Both the position numbers and the translations under genes were made by a program. DNA of 64,000 nt from Isoetes taiwanensis (Eukaryota; Streptophyta; Lycopodiopsida; Isoetales; Isoetaceae), in assembly GCA_021234155.1 (NCBI GenBank), contig JAJEKV010000214.1, forward strand, positions 560,001 to 624,000. Direction: 5' to 3'. How positions within the stretch are numbered: position 1 is the stretch's first letter; each line of letters starts with the position of its first letter. Of the stretch, positions 1 to 12,830 are shown piece after piece. The notes below the pieces were generated by a model. It did no database searches and had not been told where the DNA came from. It was given only the letters and a program-made list of their open reading frames with translations.

Positions 1-870
1 CAAAGTGGTTCCTTTTGCCATGAGATATCTGAACTCCAATGAGCCCATAGTGTTCCACTACAATATCTCCGAAGATTTTTGCTAGATCCCCACGATTTTT
101 AAAAGTTTCGTGAAATTTCATGATCATTTTCTTTGCCATCATTCCATGGAAATTCTTAGTGATTTTCATAGTTTTCGATTAGATTCTTCAACATCATGTA
201 AAGATTCTTCAACCATGTCTTTGTAATGTTCAAAAGAATAGCCCTTATCTTCCAGTTTTAAAAATTGGGCTTCCAATTAAAATGCACAAATTGAGTAGGT
301 TGCAAGTGTGATGCACATACTTCCTATAGGCTATTCAAAACATGAGCATGTAGATGCTATATTCTATAAATTCCATGTGAGGTTCATTATTCTGTGAGCA
401 TGCAAAATACCATAAGACTTGCTAGCATAGATGCTAACACAGTCACATAAAAGACTATGAAAGTATCGCTTGAATTAACTTTCACCGAAGGAAATGGCAA
501 CATTTTATCATTTATATATGCTTAAGTTGTGGAATGAAGGCATTATAAAGAGCTCCAAAACCTTTAAAAAATATGGACAATGTCATCGACTTTTTTTGCA
601 TGAAGATTTTACCATAAGTGTTTTACGTTAAAGTGAACGTTGTAGCCGTAGTAATTCTCTGTCAAGGGTCAATCCATTGCTTCCATTTCTGTCAAACATT
701 TAGTCATATTTCCACCCAGAATAGTCAATTTTTTTGAAGTGAATAGTGCCAATAGGATGGATTGACTCAATGCGTCCATAATGCATTTTGCATTATTAGT
801 TTTGAAAGGGTTAAAAAACCTATCTATCTATCCATCTATTTATTGTGTGTAGCTAGTCCAACTTTGAGTT
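1..870. other. Unassigned AT-rich DNA
   Basis: No open frame, splice-delimited exon or repeat that I recognise on either strand. Only short stop-interrupted frames are present. Confidence 0.5.
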
Positions 871-880
871 GCATATTAGC

Positions 881-930
881 GATATAGTGCACATCATTGC
901 ATATTAACTTGATATAGTGCACATCATTGC
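881..930. repeat. Short tandem duplication, 30-bp period
   Basis: A 20-bp word beginning GATATAGTGCACATC occurs at 881-900 and again, unchanged, at 911-930. It is a local duplication with no visible function. Confidence 0.85.
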
Positions 931-3900
931 AGATCCTACTATAGAATAGTTGTTTGATCCAAAACCAATGAGCAACCCATGCAAAAATCAAAGGGCGAAA
1001 GTAGCATTACGCACATGGCTCTGCATAGTTTTATTTCGTCTCGATATCTATTCACAGCAGGATATTTTTGCTTTGTTAGTTGAATGTGCTATGATCGAAG
1101 AAGATAGTGTAAGCGCACATAAAGAAAAAGAAATATTTTGGTCTCGATCAGAAATGAGTGGTTCAAAAGGCGAAGCTTGGTAGCTTAAATCTGAGGAATA
1201 GTGGCCTACAAATCACGAGAATCAAACAACCGCCAAAGTACTAAGAGGGATTACCACTTATTTCTTTTGCAAATAGAGCGAGAATGAGATGCCAATATGA
1301 AAAGAACACTAATAAATAGGCGCCTATGGAGATCGGGCGAGTCCATCTTTGCCTCAAATGGGAATTTTGATGCGAGACCACAAATGGCGGCATTATAAAG
1401 GGAAGATATAGAAAAGGAGCCCACAAATCGAATCAAACAACGCCATTGAATGCATATAAATAGGAGAAAGGCATTGAACAACTAGAAATTTAGACCCTTT
1501 GAGGAACAAAAGCATAAACAAATCTAAACAAGCGGTAGGCGTCACACTCAAATGTTTGCATGCTTCACATATTGTTACCTTTGCAAAAGTTAGGTCATTC
1601 TTTGTGAGATATGTAGATACAATGGTACGTGAATAGGCTTAGATTACATGGAGCAGGGAAAGGAAGGAGAGAATCTTGAAGACTTGGATTGAGCAGGGAA
1701 AGGAACGGAGAAATATTGGAATACGGTTAAATAAAACATATTTAGGCCCAACAAAAGCCATGCTAACTCTGCTAAAGCATCGAGAAAAACTTACTACGGA
1801 TCTAGAAGTGCATTGGAAAACCTACCGGGTAGCACGAGAATGCACAATCGTATCTATCTTGAAATACATTGCCAAACTACAAAATGATAAAACTAGAAAA
1901 CAAAAGAAGGACAGCGGACCATGAGCTCGATGGTGAAGAAAGGTGTCACAATGTCTTTGGACAAAGCGGCACCCATCACGATATTCAAATGCGTGACATA
2001 AATAAAGAAAAGCGTGTATCTAGCACGGACCATTGTTTATACTTGAATAAGCCATCGAGTCTTGCCAAAAATGCGGACACATGTACAAAGCATTGATGAA
2101 AGCTCAATCACGAATAAATCGGCCCGATTACCAAATGCCATATTGCACATTTTCCTTTATTATTTTCTCCTTCCGACCTAAGGCAATTGAAAACCGGAAC
2201 AATAAAAATGCTAGATCAAGGTTTCATGGCGGTTTGGCCTTAACAAAATCTGTCAATGTCAAGCTCAATGCCAATTTTGGCATTACGAATCGATGTATGA
2301 CCAGCCTATTTTGGCTACACAAAGAATTTGGCGCCATGGTTATCGACGCAATGCGTAAATCGACTACATACACAATAGCCATCCATAAAACATATAGCGA
2401 ATTGGGCGTCGGAGCACACACCGCAAGAAGCAGCGACTATCATTAGATTAAAAATAAATGAAGGCAAGCTCAAGCTATGGGGCAAGCACATTGGAATCCT
2501 AATCGGCGAAGTTAATAGCATGAAGCAGCTCCAATCGAGCCAAACATGGCGTATTAAGCCATTCAAACTACAAAGGAGGACTTGGACTTGCGGGCCATTG
2601 ATTTCTAAACACAATCTTTGAGCATGCTAAGAAACCAAAAATACTATTGACAAACACTTTGTAGTAGATCCAACCATGTAAACGAAGAATGAAATTTAGC
2701 CAAGGCATTAGATTCTTGCAAAAACTCTTAAACCATAAGTTGTTTCCAATTTGCCTAACATAAACCAGCCTATTATAGGCAGCGAAAGAAAGCATCCCTT
2801 GACTTTGCCTCGGCGGAGTAAAAATCCAGACCATATGGATTAAATCAGGAGTTTTGAAACAATATGAAAGCCTAGCGGTCCATCGTCGAGCTTCATAACA
2901 ACTACAACAAATGTCTTCGAGAAAATCTCATATGTTATGGAGGGTTATGGAGGTACAAATATTGCTTCTATCAACAGCGGTTATCCTTAAACCCGGCGGC
3001 AAAGTGTTAATGGCATGTATAAACCATTAGGCGATAAAATAGAGAAGCTTTGACATGCCACTCTTACATGTTCTTTGCAGCATAAAGCGATATTTTCTAA
3101 TGGCAAACCATATGGTTAGCCATTGCAAAGAAAAAATCCATGCAGTTCTATAATCTACACTTTTTAATTGGTCTTTCTCTGCATGGCGACATCACGACAA
3201 ACATTAGCTCACGGTATTCGGCCACGGGAGTTTACTGTAGCCTCTCTGGCTGTTGTAGCCTCTCTAGGTACATTATCATTCTCAATGAACATACTTGAAG
3301 TAGTTTATCTAGGAACTCATGGCTGCACTCACTCCATCGATTCGGTTCTTTAATCAATCAAGTTTGCCACAACAAACACACCTCACCTTGACTAAATGCT
3401 GATTATCGATGTTGATAAATTTGGTCGATTGATTCTTACTATGCCTAAAATGTCAATGTGCCTTAGGTATAGAAGCTTAGCCATTGCTAAAAAATACACA
3501 AGCACATTTGAATCTTTTGGGTGAAAAGCAAAAAGCGAACAAGGATAAACTTCGAAATAGTTTTATAAATTTAAAAATCAACTTGCATTGTACTCACCTA
3601 GACATCTGAAATAAAATTTTGTCAAAAATACTTCCTTTGTATTGCCATAACAACAAAGCTTCCTCTACTTTTGCAATCGGGACGACCATTCAAATGAAAT
3701 TTGAATAGAAAAGCAGACCATGTTCGATAATTCCAACATGTTTGGATACAACTGCATTTCTTACAATGCAGTGAGTGATAATTGATTGAGACACAAGTTC
3801 CCTTTACGCTTCTAATTGCATTCGGCTTAAATAAGCGCCTTGAGATGTTTTAAAGCGGTAGCAAAAGCATCATTATATCTTGTATGTCTTTGTTCGGGTT

Positions 3901-5090
3901 TAATTTGATCATGGTTCGCATTTTCAAGCCTTCTTACGGTCAAATGCGATGATGTTTCTTTGTTTCGTGTTGTTTTTGTAGTTCTTGTTTTGTTGACACG
4001 GGGCGAGCGGGTTGAAGAAACCGTCGACAAAAGCGACCAAAAAAAATCACGACATCTTAAAATTTGCATACGAGTCCAAAATATGGCCTCCATGGCATTT
4101 TCTTTCACATCACCGGATACGTATAACTACAACAAATGTCTTCGAGAAAATCTCATCATAACGTAGCTAAGAATCAAGGCAATATTCTATGCTTACGTCA
4201 TAGCTTACCCTTGCACCTTAAGATCGATTAGTAGAATCTTTTATTGTTAGCTTCAATGTAGCGATGAAGGGTGAGCAAATCTCGGCTTTGATTGATGGAC
4301 AAAAACTTGGAACTTAGATGCTTGCAAGATTTGCTCGAGGTTGGACTTACTTTGTTGGATTCTTTGGCCGCAAATTTTTGGCTGCAAATTTGTTGAGGTT
4401 TGCGGATTTCCCGAGGCGCCACGTCAAAGAATTTGACTTGAAAATTCCTCAATGCAGGGGATAATCTTGTGGAAACAATCTGCGTGGGTAGATCTGCATA
4501 CTTACACCTCTCCACACAAGCAACTACGAAATTCAGAATAGAGAACATTTACAGATCTACAAAGATTTAAAAATAGAAAAAGTTTGCAAATTTGTTGGAT
4601 TTACATTTGAAAGTTCCCAGTTGTTTACTACGATGCAAGCGAGTAGAGCACTACTCTGCTTTGACTTATAGCCTCATCGCTTAAAATCGAAAAAGACAAC
4701 CTCAATTCTCGAAGTTTTCCTAAATTCTAATTTATCTGTTAGTCCTATTCTAAAAGCAAGCTGCCGAGCGAGCAGGGCCGGTGCTCAAAGGAAAGGAGGA
4801 ACATTTAAGACTCTAGGAAATACTAAAGCTCAATTCCTTGTGAAAATGGGGCTTTGATTGACTTTTCAACATGTATTCCTTGGCCTTTAAAACTGAATGA
4901 GCTCATTGCAATTTCCGAATAATGCAATAAAAAGAATCCAAATACATAATTGCTCGAGGATACCTTGACATGCGGATGAAGAAATTTATTTTCTTCTATG
5001 CTTTAAAGAACCGGTTAGCATTTGCACATGAGTAGAAGAGAAGCTTTTATGAGGCCTTCTTGAAATGTCTGATCAAATGTTTCAAATCGC
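931..5090. other. Unassigned DNA, no supported gene
   Basis: Several frames of 60-120 codons occur (for example 2081-2446 on plus and 4228-4548 on minus). None shows a recognisable family, a convincing splice context or biased codon use, so none is called. A second small duplication (a GAGCAGGGAAAGGAA word) lies near 1650 and 1690. A 32-bp repeat inside this stretch is listed separately. Confidence 0.45.
2900..2931 (+). repeat. 32-bp perfect direct repeat (partner 4124-4155)
   Basis: The same 32 bases, beginning AACTACAACAAATGTC, occur at 2900-2931 and 4124-4155. The sequences on either side differ. This is either a short dispersed-repeat fragment or a duplicated piece of a lost gene; it does not match the other repeat families in the window. 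Confidence 0.8.
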
Positions 5091-5099
5091 ACATTCTAG

Positions 5100-5345
5100 A
5101 AAATGGCCCTCTCTTGAAAAAGAAACCAAGAATGCATTGCAAGTAGATACATTAGGCTGGTATCGACCTCGAGCATCTCCTTGTAGATGTCAATTGCATG
5201 TCTTTGATGTCCCCATCGACCATAAGCATCAATCAAAACATTATATGTATCCACTTGACAAATTTTTGCATATCTTCTTTATCTGCTTTAGAAAAGCCCA
5301 ATATACTTGCTCAAGCTTACCACTCTTCCATAAGGACTCACGATG
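5100..5345 (-). pseudogene. PPR (P-class) gene fragment
   Basis: Read on the minus strand, about 5262 to 5150 encodes a recognisable pentatricopeptide motif, including VDTYNVLIDAYGR followed by AIDIYKEML. That is the helix-turn-helix signature of P-class PPR proteins, which bind organelle RNA. About 28 codons upstream, in another frame (roughly 5263-5345), is an EQVYWAFLKQIKK-like segment that fits the preceding PPR repeat. At least one frameshift separates the two halves, stop codons lie on both sides, and only about two repeats of an expected ten or more survive. No organelle-targeting start remains. I read it as a decayed copy of a nuclear PPR gene. It could be an isolated exon, but the internal frameshift argues against function. 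Confidence 0.7.
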
Positions 5346-5399
5346 ATATTTCATGTCACCTTATCGGTATGCACTTAGCTTCTGTAATTTCTTAAAAGG

Positions 5400-7220
5400 T
5401 ACCAGCATTTCCTCTCCTTTCCCCATTATTCCATACACATCTAACAACGTGTTATGGCGATTATGCTAGGAATAATACCTAATTTCTTGACTCCTCAAAA
5501 TTTCTAGAGCTTCAACCTAGGTGCGCAACATAAGCCTTTAGATAATCAATTGGGGCAGCATGATGTAAGGACTCCAACTCTTATGAAGCCTCAATCGTGT
5601 TTGAATGATAAAAGATATTAGCATAAATCCGGCATAAAGATCTTATTGCTATGCATTAGCATTCTCAAAAGCTGGCGAGGAGGATATGGCTGCCACACAC
5701 ATTTGCAACAAAAAAAAAAAGGATTAATGGGTGGCAAGAAGGATAGGGCTGCCATAAGCGGATGCCAAATGGCAAGCAGTTCTTATAAAAATCGATAATA
5801 TTCCTTACCTCATAGCAAGGCCACAGATATATTACGTAAAGACAATAAAAAAAGAAGACCAATACATGAAATAGATCGACCCTTTGTCAACGAAAAGAGT
5901 GCCCTATTTATCTATTTTGTGAGGTTAAGAATATGCAATTTTAATTCATATTTCAGCATTTGAATTTGCTATAGATCCCCGACCAACGATCACGATCGGG
6001 CATAATATTCGTTACAAACCTGTCTAGATATGTCCTCCTTTGCGAGTCACTACGGGCAATGTCTCCATCTCTTTTCGGAAATGCTCACCCCAAGAACATC
6101 TACATCAATATCGAACTAAAAGTGGGTCAACTCTACATCGTCACATTCATCATATAGAGCTTTAAAGCAGAGCTTGACTAGGATGCAAGCTCGGAAATGT
6201 ACAACAACTAATCTAGCTAAGAAGTATCGAGTTACCTTGTTAGCACATGAAAATGTTTAGATAGGCACTATCCACAAAATCGTATATATTTGCATAATTA
6301 TCTTTGCACTCACATGCAAATGCGGCCCGCAACATCTTTCTGTATTTGACAACAAAAGTAGGTAAAGATTTGTTGCGAGAATTTCATAAGCCTAAAACAA
6401 CTCCCTCAAAACGTTACATTACATTTCTAAGTGCGACTATTTCAGATTAAAGCATACATCTTTGCCTTCGTCACTTTCAAAAATCGATTTGAAAAATGTC
6501 AAAAAAGCCCGCCACTCACAATCATGCACTCTGCTTCCAAATCTACTACCATCATCATGGTCTTCATCATCATCAAAAATTCCCAACTATCACAACAATC
6601 CACGAACCGGGTGTGCCTGAGAAACGCTAGATATCCTAGACATGGCAAAGATCTGCGCCATTGCAGTGGAAAAACGATCGTCGGGTCCTAGCAGAGGCTG
6701 AATTTGAAGCTTGTTATTCTTAGCCTCCTTCAGATCAATTGTCTTAGGGACAAAATACCACGCACATCAACTGTTAAATCTAGCTAAGAAATTACTTGCC
6801 TTTAGACCGCTTCTCTGTTGATGAGAAAGCTCCATATCCAAGGATCGGGGAGGTGGGAAGCCGGACTGGGCGTTTTATGTGCATGGATGGATTGAGGCGA
6901 AGTTAAATGTTTAGAACGATCCAAAATATTTCAAATAATGGCGCACTTTTACCTTCTAAAAATATCTCTGCGGTTTGCCTTGATTTTGTTTCTCCTCGGC
7001 GAAGAATGCATTGTTCAAATGCACGAATGATCCGATTAGCAAGAACAATCGAACAAAACACGGCTACCGGCTAAAGGAGCAAGAATAAAAGCGGTGTTTC
7101 GAGATATTCATCGTAAGACAGAGGCATTTTGTAATACCCTCTTCTCGCCTTTCGAGGGGTGGTGGAGCGACCAGCCAAAGGAAAAAAATCGTGGTAAAAA
7201 AATTTGGAGGGTTTTTGGTG
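5400..7220. other. Unassigned DNA
   Basis: Nothing recognised on either strand. Open frames at 5665-5862 (minus) and 6431-6691 (plus) lack family resemblance. The region between the PPR fragment and the TA-tract repeat is probably decayed gene or repeat sequence. Confidence 0.4.
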
Positions 7221-7229
7221 TTTTTTCTC

Positions 7230-7850
7230 TCCATCAACCATTTGACGACACCTACCTCATGTGTGACATTTAAGAAATTAAATGATTAGGCTTATTGCCA
7301 CCGATTATCATTAAATAAAATTAGATATGACACCTTATACTAAAACCTTTTGAGAATAGATGAGGAACCAAAATGACATATGAGATGGTGCCACCACTAA
7401 ATGGCATTTAATTTCCTTGACTTTTTATAGATCAAATCTTAGAATCGATGGTCTAGATGAGTACCCTAATTTCAAGGCCCGATTAAAAGCCCCAAATAAG
7501 AGGGCTTTTCCTTGCAACTTCCTATCCAAAATTAATACCAAGATTTGACCTTCCCTTTTAATCAAAGCTACCCATATGAAAAGCCCCAAATAATTTTAAT
7601 GGGACGGTCTAGATAAAATGCCCCAATTTCAAGGGTAGAGATTAAAAGCCCCAAATAAGGGGGGATGCTTGGGGTGTTACGAGGTGTACTTAGTCTGGTC
7701 CATCCATCTCGAGAGATGGGCCACCGAGATCAATCTCTACCAAAAATTTGTGGCATAAATCTCTACACCATTTGAGACTCTACATCATTTGTGACACTCA
7801 ATATAATTGTATATATATAAGGATATATATATATATACAAGCCTGAACCA
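7230..7850. repeat. TA-tract repeat element, GCCCCAAAT type
   Basis: This stretch repeats phrases such as AAAAGCCCCAAATAAG (near 7485, 7580 and 7650) and ends in a TA tract at about 7808-7837. Related phrases recur at 43.56-44.21 kb and 50.57-50.62 kb. The TA tract is bordered on the left by ATAATTGTATATA and on the right by TATATACAAG, the same borders seen at other TA tracts here. It looks like a non-autonomous transposable-element family; I see no coding sequence. Confidence 0.6.
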
Positions 7851-8559
7851 AAGCCAAAGGCCAAGTCCGAAGACGAAACCCAAAGACTAGGCTCAGACAT
7901 CCAGCTCAGGCAAGGATGACCTTAGCATGGCCAGACTTATCGGTTCTATCTTTATAAAAGAGAACCTTATAGGCCAAACAGTAGTAGTATTAGTCCATAA
8001 GTCAGGTTTCCTTTTTAAATATATTATGAAAGACTAGACCACAGCAAGTCAACATTCAATTAAATCTATGCCTTCTCATTACTTTTCCATTGTATTTGTA
8101 CACTGTCAAAAAACAGATCAGTCTGATTCTACCCAAGCATTTTTAGTTATGCAATCTTTTGAACACAACGTCATTTTTAGACGAATCCTGATTCAAGAAA
8201 ATCAAATACGTTAAAGCAATTGTAGAAGTGTAGTTAAATAATGTATGATCATTACTTTATTACCTGTTATGAGCGCTTAAACAATGTTATCAAGCCCATG
8301 GACTGATGTTAAATTAAAGCCATCTATTGCTTATAGCAGTACCAATGTATCAACATCTAGCAAATGGTCCGTAAGACCTCTAATCCAGATTTTTCAAAAG
8401 TAGAAGCCATTGTTGGTTCATAAAATGCTTTACCATGTTACAATCAGATTTGATCATTGGAATAGACGATATACCACCAAGTTTACCATCGTCATTGAAA
8501 GTTAAAATGCAGAGAAGTCAAAGCTGGAGTATTAAAATCTTATTTATCCACAAACTTCC

Positions 8560-10292
8560 TTACTCTTCAATATTTGGAATCAGGACACCACTTTGAATTT
8601 TATGCGGTAGAAGGTTGGGAAAGATATATGACCTGTAACATCCAACCCGCAGATTTACCTCAGCAATTTGAGATACTTCTTGAAAGCCTTTATGATATGA
8701 AAGCATCTTGCACTTTGCATGCAATATCGTCTCATGTGCCTTGTGAGTGTAAACAGCTAGCAAATTGCTTCACCAGAAAAAGATAAGAGTAGGTAGAAGA
8801 GATCCTGGTTACCTGCAGCCAAACAAATCTAACATTAGCCTTAGAAGGGTAATGGAGAAATGGCTAGCAGGTAAGCTGTAGAATCTCATGGCTTATCGCC
8901 TTTCATCCTTATACAACAGAATAGAAAAGCATAGAGCTTCCAAAATAAAGAGGTGAAATAGGATAGGAATACTTCCTGTATCAGATTTAGTGGGTCATTC
9001 CACATGCAAGAAGAAGTATACAGTACTTAGATCTGAGATATAGCGCTTTATTTACATCAACCCATTAATGTCATCCTCTAGACATTAAATCAGACTTGTA
9101 TGCTTTTTCGAAAGGGATTTAGAACCCTGGGTGCCTGTATTCTGTAGTAAAGAAATTAAAGATGAAATACAATAAAGGCAGGACTGCAAAACCATTCCTA
9201 TGATATATTCCAGACTTATAGTGGTCAAAGAGCCTAGTGCTTTTTTTTGTCATCCTCTACCTATCTCCAAAACTTCTTGTAGACCAGCTTTTCTGCTCAC
9301 AGAAATGTGGCGCCAGCAGTTACTTACTGTGGTGGTCATTTAAATAGATAGAACCGTTCTAAGGTTCAATACAAATTTCCTAAACAGTTAAGGCATGAAT
9401 CCAGATATTAAGAGCAAAATCACAAACACAAACTACTCAAAAATTTGTTTACACTTTCTAAAATTTTAGTTGTATTTTGATATACATCTCTAAGTGAAAT
9501 GTATAAGAAACCTGGTTACGAGGTACTCCGTGGCAGATGTTGTTGCTTCATCAGCTTGGATGTTGACATGGCTTTTAAAACCTTCATGGTCCAGCTCAAT
9601 TACTAATGCATTTGTAAGGTTCCCATGTGCTTCAACGCTTGCTTGTGATATTTTGCATTTCAAAACCACCATCTATTTTTTCTGGGCGTAACCACTCATC
9701 TTGCCCAGTAGTTATGCATGCAAGCTCCTTCAGTTTTTCAATGCTTGCTTGTGATTTTTTGCATTTCAAAACCACCATCTATTTTTTCTGGGCATAACCA
9801 CTCATCGTGCCCAGTAGTTATGCATGCAAGCTCCTTCTGTTTTACGGATGCACCATCTTTATTGCATAAGGAGCATCAAACAAATCCAGCAACCACAAGT
9901 ATTTCAATGAAATATGCCTCAGTAAGATTTTTGTAGAAGGACTTTTCCGGTCTCATCATTATTTTGTTGCAGACATAATGCTCACATACAGAAGCATCAG
10001 CGGCTTCCTTGCATTCATTCAGAGGAAGTTTATTCCATCTGTAAAGCATTAAGCTCTCTTATAATAGGACTCACAAAGATTTCCGTATCCAACACCTCTG
10101 AACACCATTTTGTGCCACCGAAAATGGACCTCTGTTATGGAATACTAAGTTCAAGCATTTGATCATTGAGCCAAAGAGCAACGTACCAATCTTGTCGCTT
10201 AATGTAGGAATAAGACTTGCTGTAGAGTATTGCCATAAATTTTCGTACTGTAAATCCAAGCCAAATCCTTGCTCGTACCTGTGTTTGGCCAT
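8560..10292 (-). CDS. Gene A: unknown multi-exon gene, possibly decayed
   Basis: I do not recognise the product. Exon 1 is 10279-10292 (MAKH plus two bases), ending at a GTACGA donor. It joins in phase to an exon starting at 10038 after a TTTACAG acceptor, reading R-WNKLPLNECKEAAD and on to a KSFYKNLTEAYF segment; a stop lies at 9875-9877, so a donor must precede it if the exon is used. Further coding-like pieces are TTGQDEWLRPEKIDGG (about 9640-9850, duplicated), DHEGFKSHVNIQADE (about 9490-9672) and an 82-bp exon 8659-8740 between a CAAG acceptor and a GTAAAT donor. A leader with AAACCCTAG sits just before the ATG. The 106-bp tandem duplication shifts the frame of one exon, so the gene may be broken. 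Seen: frames and splice signals. Inferred: that they form one gene. Confidence 0.5.
9637..9848. repeat. 106-bp tandem duplication inside gene A
   Basis: 9637-9742 is repeated at 9743-9848 with few changes. Each copy contains the minus-strand coding phrase ending EKIDGGFEMQ. The unit is not a multiple of three, so the two copies sit in different frames. A duplicated exon or exon/intron junction would explain it. Confidence 0.9.
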
Positions 10293-10325
10293 TGTCTAGG
10301 GTTTGAGTAAAACGAAACCCTAAAA
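10293..10325 (-). promoter_or_regulatory. 5' leader of gene A with telo-box motif
   Basis: Reading the minus strand, the bases just before the gene A start contain AAACCCTAG, and a second copy of the element in the opposite orientation (plus-strand AAACCCTAAA) lies a few bases further upstream, near 10314. Telo-boxes of this type (AAACCCTA) are known in 5' leaders and proximal promoters of plant genes tied to translation and growth. I see the motif only. No clear TATA box was identified. Confidence 0.4.
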
Positions 10326-10594
10326 AGCATCCCTACTGCAGGTCTAGTATGACAGAGTAATGCATGTGTATTTATACCATAAGGAGAAAAATAACTAAGG
10401 GTTTAAATGCACCGAAAACTACATTTACCAGACCTGTGTCCGTCCCTTTTATCGTAGTTGTGTACACGTTTCCCAATAATAGATAAATCCTCACATAATT
10501 CAATTTTGCCAAATCCACCCTTATAGACATGTAAGGTCCACCCCTATTCAAGATAAACCATGGTCCGTTTGCTCACTCGTATGCTTTGCTCCTT

Positions 10595-10683
10595 ATACAG
10601 CATTAAAATCATGTGTACCATTCGTACACCACTCTCCTATACAGCATTAAATTCATGTGTACCCTTTGTACACCACACCCTCC
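10595..10683. repeat. 44-bp tandem duplication
   Basis: A unit beginning ATACAGCATTAAA occurs at about 10595 and again at about 10639, with small differences (ATTCGTACACC against CTTTGTACACC). No function is visible. Confidence 0.85.
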
Positions 10684-10689
10684 AATTCC

Positions 10690-11670
10690 AAATGCTTAAG
10701 AGAATATCTTATGTCAAATCAATCCACAACTTTAGATTCCTACAAATAACTTTTAAGTCATTAATTCCACTATCCAAGATTTATTCCACACACAATGTGA
10801 ATGCACCATAGTTCATACTCCACGTGTTCCTTTCCTTATGTTATAGTATAAGCCATTAAATGCCATGTACCATATGGCAGATTTAGCTTCCTCAAGGAGA
10901 ACAAATATTAATACAGGTCAAACCATAGATTTCCACTTTATTTTTTGAATTTCAAGTAGACATATTAAAATCATGATGGGTCCCATGTTAATTTACCATG
11001 GTTCAACAATGGGCATATGAAATAGCGGGATCGTAGTGCCTTATATATGTCATGTCAATGTGTAGTCCACATTGTGCGCCCAACTAAAGGTACATAAAAT
11101 AAGTTAATGCCATATTCTATGAAAATAACGAATGCAAAATGGGTTTTCCATGGAAACATGGCATGTTTGGACAAAATAAAGACAACAAGTGTTCCTTGAG
11201 ACTAACAAATCTCTAGAGGCCTCTTCTCAGACAATTACATGCTAGACCTTCCATAGATTTTCATCCAGCAAACACAGCAGCCACCGTTGGTGACTTTTTG
11301 GGCAATTCATGTTAAAAGAACATGTTTAAGTTTAGGGCAATCATATAGGATCCAACTCCATCATGTAAATATAGTTAAAAGATTTCAAGAAATGCTTAGA
11401 TATTTAAAATCCTTGCTCCTACGAATCGAATCTCCACAAGCAATTTTGACATATGACTAAGGGGATAAGGCTTTCAACCAAATGTCAGAGTTGTCACTTC
11501 GCTGATTATTGAGTCTAATTCAAGAAACTGTTCATGCAGCAGACCTATGCCACATCTGGCCTTAATCATTTCTTTGTTCATAGTATAAGAAAGCAACTTT
11601 GCCATTCCAGTGTCTGGAAATATCTCTCATGCTAACAATTGTAGCATGATCAGTGAACCTAAGCCAGCCA
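10690..11670. other. Unassigned intergenic DNA
   Basis: AT-rich sequence with no recognised gene or repeat. It separates gene A from the inverted family A copy. Confidence 0.4.
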
Positions 11671-11674
11671 TTGG

Positions 11675-12830
11675 ATATATATGTATATATTTATATATAT
11701 ATATATATATATACAAGTCTTTGTACTATGTAGGGCCTGTACGAGTTAGGGACTGTACAAATCCAGCTAGAAGCCAAATACACAGATATATCTCTTAGAT
11801 TCTACTAGATTCTCAAAGATTCTCTTCAGATTTTTTCCATTATTGCTTAAGATCTTGAGATCCCAAGATTTCTTTAGATTCTTCAAGTTTCTATGTAGAT
11901 CCTCCTATATTCTTCAAGATTCCAAAGATTCCCTTAGATTCTTAAAGATTCTCTTGTGATTCCTATAGATTCTCCAAGAGTCTCTTGAGATTCTTCTAGA
12001 ATCTCAAAGATTTTATGGAGATTTCCCTAGATTCCCATAAGATTCCAAGAAGATTCTTAGAGTTCGATCACATTGACTCCAACTACGACAGAATGATGTC
12101 AAAGCATCACTTGTTGGAAAGCTCTCAACGAGAGGAATCCAAAGATGTAGGCTTCACCTTCAGTCGACCCCTCTGCTGCAAGTTACGGGCTTTTGAAGGC
12201 CGTTACGAAAGGAAGCTTCCTAGAAAGTGCATTTGTAAAATGCTTTTGCCACCTCATTACTTTTTTATTTATGACGCTGCCACCTCACCTCCTTTGATAT
12301 AAAAAATTTACAATTTAATTAAAAAAATAATGGTTATGATTTTTCCTTCCCTTTTGGTCTAACGACTAAAGATTCTCCAAGATTCTATGTAAATTCTCCT
12401 AGATTCTTTAAGATCCTAAGATTCCTCTAGTTCCCCTATATTGCCAAAGATCTTATGGAGGTTTCCATAGATTCTCTAATATTCTCTTGAGATTTCCCTA
12501 AATTCCTAAAGATTATCCCAAAATTCCTCTAGATTCCCCAAGTTTCTTTGCAGATCTTAGGAATGAAAATTAGACAGGGAAAGAAGGTTGTCGTTTAGCG
12601 GATAAGATGGCTGCGCTTCTGCAAGGTTCTCCTCAATTCTATTGGATTCTATAAACATTCACCAAGATGCCATCAACATTCCCTTAAATTCTCCAAGATT
12701 CTATGAAAATAACCCTTAGATTCCCCTAAATTTCCAGAGATTCTCTGAAGATTTCCATAGATTCCCCAAGATCCTCTGAAGATTCTCTAAGATCCTCTGA
12801 AGATTCTCTAAGAAAATTGACTGGTTGGTC
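11675..12830 (-). repeat. Repeat family A, inverted copy (GAATCT array plus core)
   Basis: A TA tract (11675-11713) is followed by CAAGTCTTTGTACTA, then two arrays of imperfect AGATTCT units (about 11800-12055 and 12365-12820). Between them lies a core (about 12061-12355) that is the reverse complement of the cores at 16.39-16.74 kb and 57.50-57.86 kb. The core includes matches to GAGGTGGCAGC, AACCGTTAGATC-type and CCACCTCATTAC-type phrases. A 95-codon frame here (12015-12302) is simply repeat core read through. Probably a non-autonomous mobile element enlarged by minisatellite growth. Confidence 0.8.

Noticed and set aside
12015-12302. 95-codon frame with protein-like composition
   Set aside because: It falls in the core of repeat family A. 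The same DNA occurs inverted at 16.4-16.7 kb, where the frame is not kept.
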